DNA from: DATHTS01 sp041940425
GTDB taxonomy: Bacteria > Acidobacteriota > Blastocatellia > Pyrinomonadales > Pyrinomonadaceae
Reading direction: 5' to 3'
Assembly: GCA_041940425.1 (NCBI GenBank)
Contig: JBGTSF010000012.1
Location: 1-64,000 of the forward strand
DNA: 64,000 nt
Positions 61,201 through 64,000 of the stretch are shown one piece after another (position 1 is the stretch's first letter; every line of letters begins with the position of its first letter). A program made the translations under genes and the position numbers. The notes under the pieces are model-generated. The model did not search any database. It was not told the DNA's origin and worked only from the letters and a program-made list of their open reading frames with translations.

Positions 61201-61922
61201 AAGGTGCGACCTTTGGCAGTTTTTATCTTTAAGAATGTTTCCGCCTGACGCTTAAAAATCTTTTTAACAGGTTTCCAGACAGTTCGCCTTTTCTTTTCGT
61301 CAAAGGACAAAACCGAGATATTTTCGTCTTCTATATTAACCGTTGCAGAAACTTTTCCGCCGCTAAATTCTTCACAAAATTCACCGATTGAAAGATGTTT
61401 CGTTTCGTTTTCAATTTGAACAACAATTCTTTCATCTGCTGTTAGACAATTCCCGTAATGCGCGATGCCTTCGACCACGCCTTTTAAAATTGATTTATTT
61501 CGATTGCCGTTTTTCGGATCGTTTAAATGACCGAAACGCAGAGAGTTCATCGCGGCGATCGGGCGCGCGCCCATCGTGAAAACGTCGCGCAGAATTCCGC
61601 CAACGCCGGTTGCCGCGCCCTGAAACGGTTCGATAAAACTCGGATGATTGTGCGATTCGACTTTGAAAGCGACGCACCAATCGTCGCCGATGTCCACGAC
61701 TCCCGCGTTTTCTCCGGGCGGCACGATGACTCTTTCGCCCGTTGTCGGCAGACGTTTTAAATGAACGCGCGAGGATTTGTAAGAGCAATGTTCCGACCAC
61801 ATTACGGAGAAAACGCCGAGTTCGGTGTAGTTCGGTTCGCGTCCCATTATTTCCTTGATGCGTGAATATTCGTCAGGTGTGATGCCGTGCTGTTCGATAA
61901 TTTCGGGCGTGATTGCTGTCAT
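58230..61922 (-). CDS. purL: Phosphoribosylformylglycinamidine synthase PurL interrupted by an intein
   Basis: 1230 aa precursor; removal of a 478-aa intein leaves 752 aa, the normal length of small PurL. Extein N-part: MWSEHCSYKSSRVHLKRLPT and FKVESHNHPSFIEPFQGAATG; after the intein CFGVPTVGGEVVFDEAYN, EGIQDMGAAGLTSSSVEMA and the C-terminal lobe with SDGGLAVAIAEQCF. It makes FGAM from FGAR and ATP, with PurQ and PurS supplied elsewhere. Residues about 862-882 (AQRREDAKDKGQRTKD) are encoded by short tandem repeats and lie in a variable linker. Convergent with the lipoprotein gene (stops overlap by 2 nt). Confidence 0.96.
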   Translation of the reverse strand: MTAITPEIIEQHGITPDEYSRIKEIMGREPNYTELGVFSVMWSEHCSYKSSRVHLKRLPTTGERVIVPPGENAGVVDIGDDWCVAFKVESHNHPSFIEPFQGAATGVGGILRDVFTMGARPIAAMNSLRFGHLNDPKNGNRNKSILKGVVEGIAHYGNCLTADERIVVQIENETKHLSIGEFCEEFSGGKVSATVNIEDENISVLSFDEKKRRTVWKPVKKIFKRQAETFLKIKTAKGRTLQMTDEHLALVYENGRFVEKTANLLKIGDEIPLTTDYSNPNFPADELDLIELLGYFRDDIWVCADFAVKENALALQTAMFPLIESVHARHHYRQKGVYPLSVYLQLEKQFGLDRRSVKLRLRSGKANEVPAIIDIDKDFARLLGYYLAEGCTSTNGTTDKIVWVFGTNESEQEYISDLCRILDKYELRYSVRENQNTKSVWLSSWFLGKLFRDVLKIGSSSAEKSIPEIIEQQSKEIVDELLKGLFRGDGSLVFYPERKHQKMTWATVSETLFDQVLLLLQAREIVPSVHIKPIRKTIIQGREVNCRKAFYLEISDHKSLKKIESWFSERENKKLQDVLHKIENSIYSFSRYKQYENFASVKITDIHRVNQKVSVYDIEVEDTHNFVTSGGIITHNCFGVPTVGGEVVFDEAYNLNPLVNAFALGIVRKDQIFFGKAEGIGNPVLYVGAKTGRDGIHGATMASAEFDDEALEKRPTVQVGDPFLEKLLLEACLEAMRSGAIEGIQDMGAAGLTSSSVEMADRAGNGLELYLDDVPQRETGMTAYEMMLSESQERMLIVAKAGRENQLVEIFNKWDLDAVVIGKVVEGNRLKIFHHGEMVADLPVDKLTESAPRYERPMQKPEINEKAQRREDAKDKGQRTKDFDEILKELLASPNICSKHWVYEQYDHMVRTNTAILPGADAAIVRVKETRRAVSMCLDGNGRYCAVNPKEGAKLTVAEAARNNVCVGAKPIAVTNCLNFASPERPKIMWAFSETIDGMKEACEKFETPVISGNVSFYNETDGDGVLPTPTIGMVGLVEDVRKIITQGFKNEGDIIAVLGTTNDDLSVSEYAQTILGYTTNELIETGEVPVLDLDLEKKVQDACLKLADEYLINSAHDPSDGGLAVAIAEQCFASLNNEANGAEIELSNDKNLSIESLLFGESPSRIIITFTPENLDKVKQMVGDCPFEIIGKVAGNDLKISVKGEEKISASVSELQTIWKTSLEKQLEN
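59275..59335. repeat. Heptamer and octamer repeats inside purL
   Basis: 59278-59305 is four units of TTTGTCC; 59306-59335 is octamer-like (CTTCGCGT CTTTGCGC CTTTTCGT). The same heptamer is found at 2057-2151 and the octamer at 35386-35490, both between genes. Here they form an in-frame linker. Confidence 0.88.
60015..61448 (-). other. LAGLIDADG-containing intein in PurL
   Basis: Precursor residues 159-636. It starts with Cys (CLTADERIVVQI, block A), has the block B-like TAKGRTLQMTDEHLALV with the Thr/His, and ends VYDIEVEDTHNFVTSG then GIITHN, with Cys as the +1 extein residue (CFGVP). Two dodecapeptide motifs, RLLGYYLAEG (381-390) and LLKGLFRGDG (481-490), indicate a homing endonuclease domain with acidic residues in both. 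The site, within YGN/CFGVPTVGGE, is the most conserved stretch of the PurL active-site region. All splicing residues look intact. Confidence 0.95.
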
Positions 61923-61958
61923 ACGGATTACTCTCCGGGAAAAAATTCGTTCTCAAAT

Positions 61959-62025
61959 AAAAGAAAAGAGTTTATTCGTTTCGGATTCTTTTTTCAAATC
62001 CGTTGCGAATAAACTCTTTTCTTTT
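61959..62025. terminator. Hairpin with perfect 20-bp stem between purL and the TlpA-like gene
   Basis: AAAAGAAAAGAGTTTATTCG (61959-61978) is exactly complementary to 62006-62025, and the loop itself contains CGGATT/AATCCG. It follows the stop of the minus-strand TlpA-like gene (62040) by 14 nt and precedes the purL start; a terminator is the simplest reading. Confidence 0.7.
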
Positions 62026-62039
62026 AAGTGGAATTTAAA

Positions 62040-62630
62040 TTACTTGGCGGTTTCCTCTTTTGCAGTAATTTTATCAATCTCTGCACGTAAAACGTCCGTT
62101 TTCACTTTTCCCTGACGAAAATAAATAAGCTCGCCTTTTTCGTTATACAAAACCGTGAACGGCAGACCGCCGCTCCAGTCTTTGCTGACCGAAGAAATTA
62201 TCGCGTCTTCGTTAGCAGAAACGAGCAGATAGCCCGGCATTTCGGCTTTCATCTGCGCTAAGAATTGCGGCACGGCGCGGTTTAATTCTTCTTCAAAATC
62301 GAGCGAAACGGTGATGAAATCAATTTTGCCGCGATAATCCGCGTCAATCTTGACGAGATCGGGAAATTCCTCTCGGCACGGCTCGCACCACGTCGCCCAG
62401 AAGTTGATGAGCAGAGGTTTGCCGTTTTTCGGTTTTAAAAGTTCTCTGAATTTCGCGTCGTCAATCAGCGAAACTTTGACCGTTGTTTGTGCAGCCTCCG
62501 CTTTCGGCGGCGCGACTGTTTGCTTCTCGCCTTTTTGCTGGGCGAAAAGCGCAGTTTGAGAAAACAGGGCGAAAACAAACATTATTAAAACAAAAGTTTT
62601 CGCCCGAAAGTTTTTAATAAATTTACACAT
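62040..62630 (-). CDS. TlpA/ResA-like thiol-disulfide oxidoreductase
   Basis: 196 aa. An N-terminal signal (FVLIMFVFALFSQTALFAQ), then a thioredoxin fold with FWATWCEPCREEFP (redox pair CEPC), SLDFEEELNRAVPQFL insertion and the cis-Pro in GGLPFTVLYNEKGEL. It reduces protein disulfides in the periplasm, for example in cytochrome c maturation. The upstream redoxin gene ends 3 nt before this start, so both are co-transcribed. Confidence 0.9.
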   Translation of the reverse strand: MCKFIKNFRAKTFVLIMFVFALFSQTALFAQQKGEKQTVAPPKAEAAQTTVKVSLIDDAKFRELLKPKNGKPLLINFWATWCEPCREEFPDLVKIDADYRGKIDFITVSLDFEEELNRAVPQFLAQMKAEMPGYLLVSANEDAIISSVSKDWSGGLPFTVLYNEKGELIYFRQGKVKTDVLRAEIDKITAKEETAK

Positions 62631-62633
62631 TTT

Positions 62634-63239
62634 TTACTTTTCGGCTTTTTCCACGCGCTTGATCGAACATCCCGTCGCGTTGGCTCTGGTTTTTTCGATC
62701 GGTTTGCCGGCTAATTTCGATTCAAAAGCCGTTTTCAGATACGGGTCGGTGATGTTTCTGCCCGAACGGTCGTTGTCAATCGCGCCGTGATAGACAAGCA
62801 CGTTTTTCTCATTGAAAAAATAAACTTCCGGCGTAACGGTCGCGCCGAGCTTGTCGGCGAGGACGTTGCCTTTGTCAATCAGAACGGGAAATTTGTAGCC
62901 GACTTCCGCCGCGTCGGATTTCACCCAATCGAGCGATTCGGTAACGTTCGAATTGATGCCGATAAACTTGATGCCTTTCGCTTCATACGCGGCGGCGATC
63001 TCGTTGATGCGTTCGTTATACGCTTTGACGACCGGGCATTGCGCCGAAAGCCAGACCAGCACCGTGCCTTTTTCGCCTCTTAATTTATTGAATGATTGCT
63101 CCGCGCCGTTTAGGTCGGTCAAAGTAAAATCTTCCAGCGTCGAACCGACGGCAAATGTGTCCGCGCTTGTTTTGTTAGTAAAAGAAACAAATGCGATTAA
63201 AGCCAGAACGGCAGTTAAAAAAATAGTTTTTCGTTTCAT
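62634..63239 (-). CDS. Redoxin-domain protein with single active-site Cys
   Basis: 201 aa. Signal peptide near FTNKTSADT, AhpC/TSA-like fold: FTLTDLNGAEQSFNKLRGE, VLVWLSAQCPVVKAYNERI with one Cys (CPVV instead of CxxC), GINSNVTESLDWVK and VTPEVYFFNEKNVLVYHGAID. A second Cys near the C-terminus (ATGCSIKRV) could be resolving. This group is common next to TlpA-like proteins. Periplasmic. Confidence 0.85.
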   Translation of the reverse strand: MKRKTIFLTAVLALIAFVSFTNKTSADTFAVGSTLEDFTLTDLNGAEQSFNKLRGEKGTVLVWLSAQCPVVKAYNERINEIAAAYEAKGIKFIGINSNVTESLDWVKSDAAEVGYKFPVLIDKGNVLADKLGATVTPEVYFFNEKNVLVYHGAIDNDRSGRNITDPYLKTAFESKLAGKPIEKTRANATGCSIKRVEKAEK

Positions 63240-63475
63240 AAAATTTACTCCTCGAATTTTTTGTGTTTTGCTGAATTTTCAGTATAAAACCCGCGCTTTT
63301 ATTAAGCAACGGCTGAAAAGGAAATGCCGTTATTACGCAGTTTGATTTTATAATGTTTCGGCTGATGGAAATTTATTCCTGAATGATGAGAAATTTAACA
63401 ATTTCAGTCTCAAAATAATCAATTCATAAAATTGTTTCATGGATGAAATGAGTGTTATAATCAATAGCCTCGAAC

Positions 63476-64000
63476 GTGAAAATCATCGGTGAAAAAATCG
63501 GTCATTACAAGGTAAATTCGTCAATCGGCGCGGGCGGTATGGGTGAGATTTACCGCGCCCGCGATACGCGCCTGAAACGCGATGTGGCGATCAAGATTTT
63601 GCCGGAAAATTTGATGAAAAACGATTCGGCGGTCGAGCGTTTTATGCGCGAAGCCCGCGCCGCGTCCGCTCTCAATCATCCGAATATTCTGACGATCTAC
63701 GACATCGGCGAATTTGAAAAAGCGCGTTTCATCGCCACTGAATTCGTCGAAGGCGAAACGATCCGGGAACGTCTGAAATCCGCGCCGCTTCCGGTCGAAG
63801 ACGCGCTCGACATCGCCATACAGATTTCAAATGCGCTCGATGCCGCGCACAGTGCGGGTATCGTTCACCGCGATATTAAACCCGAAAACATTATGCTCCG
63901 CGCCGACGGCTATGTAAAAATTCTCGATTTCGGCATCGCCAAACTTTTGGAAAATGAACCGGCGGCAGGCGACGGCGGCGATGCGACGCTCGCTTTTTCG
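63476..64000 (+). CDS. Serine/threonine protein kinase, C-terminus outside window
   Basis: About 175 N-terminal residues from GTG 63476. Kinase subdomains: GAGGMGEIYRARD (glycine loop), VAIKILPE (Lys), FIATEFVEGETIRERL, IVHRDIKPENIML (catalytic loop) and ILDFGIAKLL (DFG). The start of VKIIGEKIGHYKV is typical of the large PknB-like kinases of Acidobacteriota, which usually carry a membrane helix and WD40/TolB or TPR sensor part further on, not visible here. 237 nt to the divergent redoxin gene with no other signals. Confidence 0.93.
   Translation, partial: MKIIGEKIGHYKVNSSIGAGGMGEIYRARDTRLKRDVAIKILPENLMKNDSAVERFMREARAASALNHPNILTIYDIGEFEKARFIATEFVEGETIRERLKSAPLPVEDALDIAIQISNALDAAHSAGIVHRDIKPENIMLRADGYVKILDFGIAKLLENEPAAGDGGDATLAFS

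Noticed and set aside
58230..61922. PurL length explained by fusion to PurQ (large eukaryotic or proteobacterial type)
   Set aside because: The extra sequence is internal, has intein splicing blocks and LAGLIDADG motifs, and no glutaminase motif is present.

Overview
The window is a chromosomal segment of roughly 46-50% GC with a dense mix of housekeeping genes and accessory loci. Very large Oar-type TonB receptors, a GAGGMGE-type Ser/Thr kinase, Reg_prop/Y_Y_Y sensor kinases, many REC-domain proteins and small secreted proteins of unknown function point to the Acidobacteriota, probably class Blastocatellia (Pyrinomonadaceae-like). This assignment is an inference from gene content; no rRNA is present.

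Layout. 1-4.9 kb (mostly minus): nitrilase fragment, MFS exporter, PaaG-like enoyl-CoA isomerase with two zinc ribbons, an exact 21-bp tandem repeat and a histone-deacetylase-like enzyme. 5-9.7 kb: a palindromic interspersed element, a receiver protein with Glu at the phosphoacceptor position, a DUF6985-like protein, a FAD oxidoreductase, a secreted coiled-coil protein and gatB. 9.8-14.4 kb: three tandem paralogous secreted proteins, an SDR and a TPR-TonB protein. 14.4-23.6 kb: a chemosensory operon (TPR-zinc ribbon-REC, CheW, two MCPs, CheA-REC). 24-29 kb: a thioredoxin-reductase-like flavoprotein without redox cysteines and an Oar-like receptor. 29-35.4 kb: TPR protein, histidine phosphatase, prfA, DUF1385, rpmE, methyltransferase. 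35.5-38.8 kb: DinB remnant and a KaiC-histidine kinase pair. 38.9-41.7 kb: mug and guaA separated by a toxin-antitoxin pair bounded by a duplication of the guaA 3' end. 41.8-48.4 kb: lipoprotein, a 31-aa prepilin-like microprotein, a small beta-rich protein, a papain-like protease, and a two-component operon with an HUH-less Y1-transposase-like gene between kinase and regulator. 48.5-57 kb: tRNA-Asn, HNH protein, PQQ sugar dehydrogenase, second copy of the palindromic element, TonB receptor, ABC1/UbiB kinase, HemW. 57-64 kb: lipoprotein, purL containing a LAGLIDADG intein, two thioredoxin-fold proteins, start of a Ser/Thr kinase.

The strongest unexplained signals are: (1) the transposase-like protein that lost its HUH histidines and sits inside a sensor kinase/response regulator operon; (2) the toxin-antitoxin insertion at the guaA 3' end; (3) the PurL intein; (4) the prepilin microprotein next to a papain-like protease; (5) families of 7-9 nt tandem repeats, often as facing inverted arms at gene borders, that also occur in frame inside hemW, purL and a flavoprotein gene; and (6) the 11 x 21-bp repeat in frame behind the HDAC gene. 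All coordinates and translations were read by hand; family names rest on motif recognition, not database searches.
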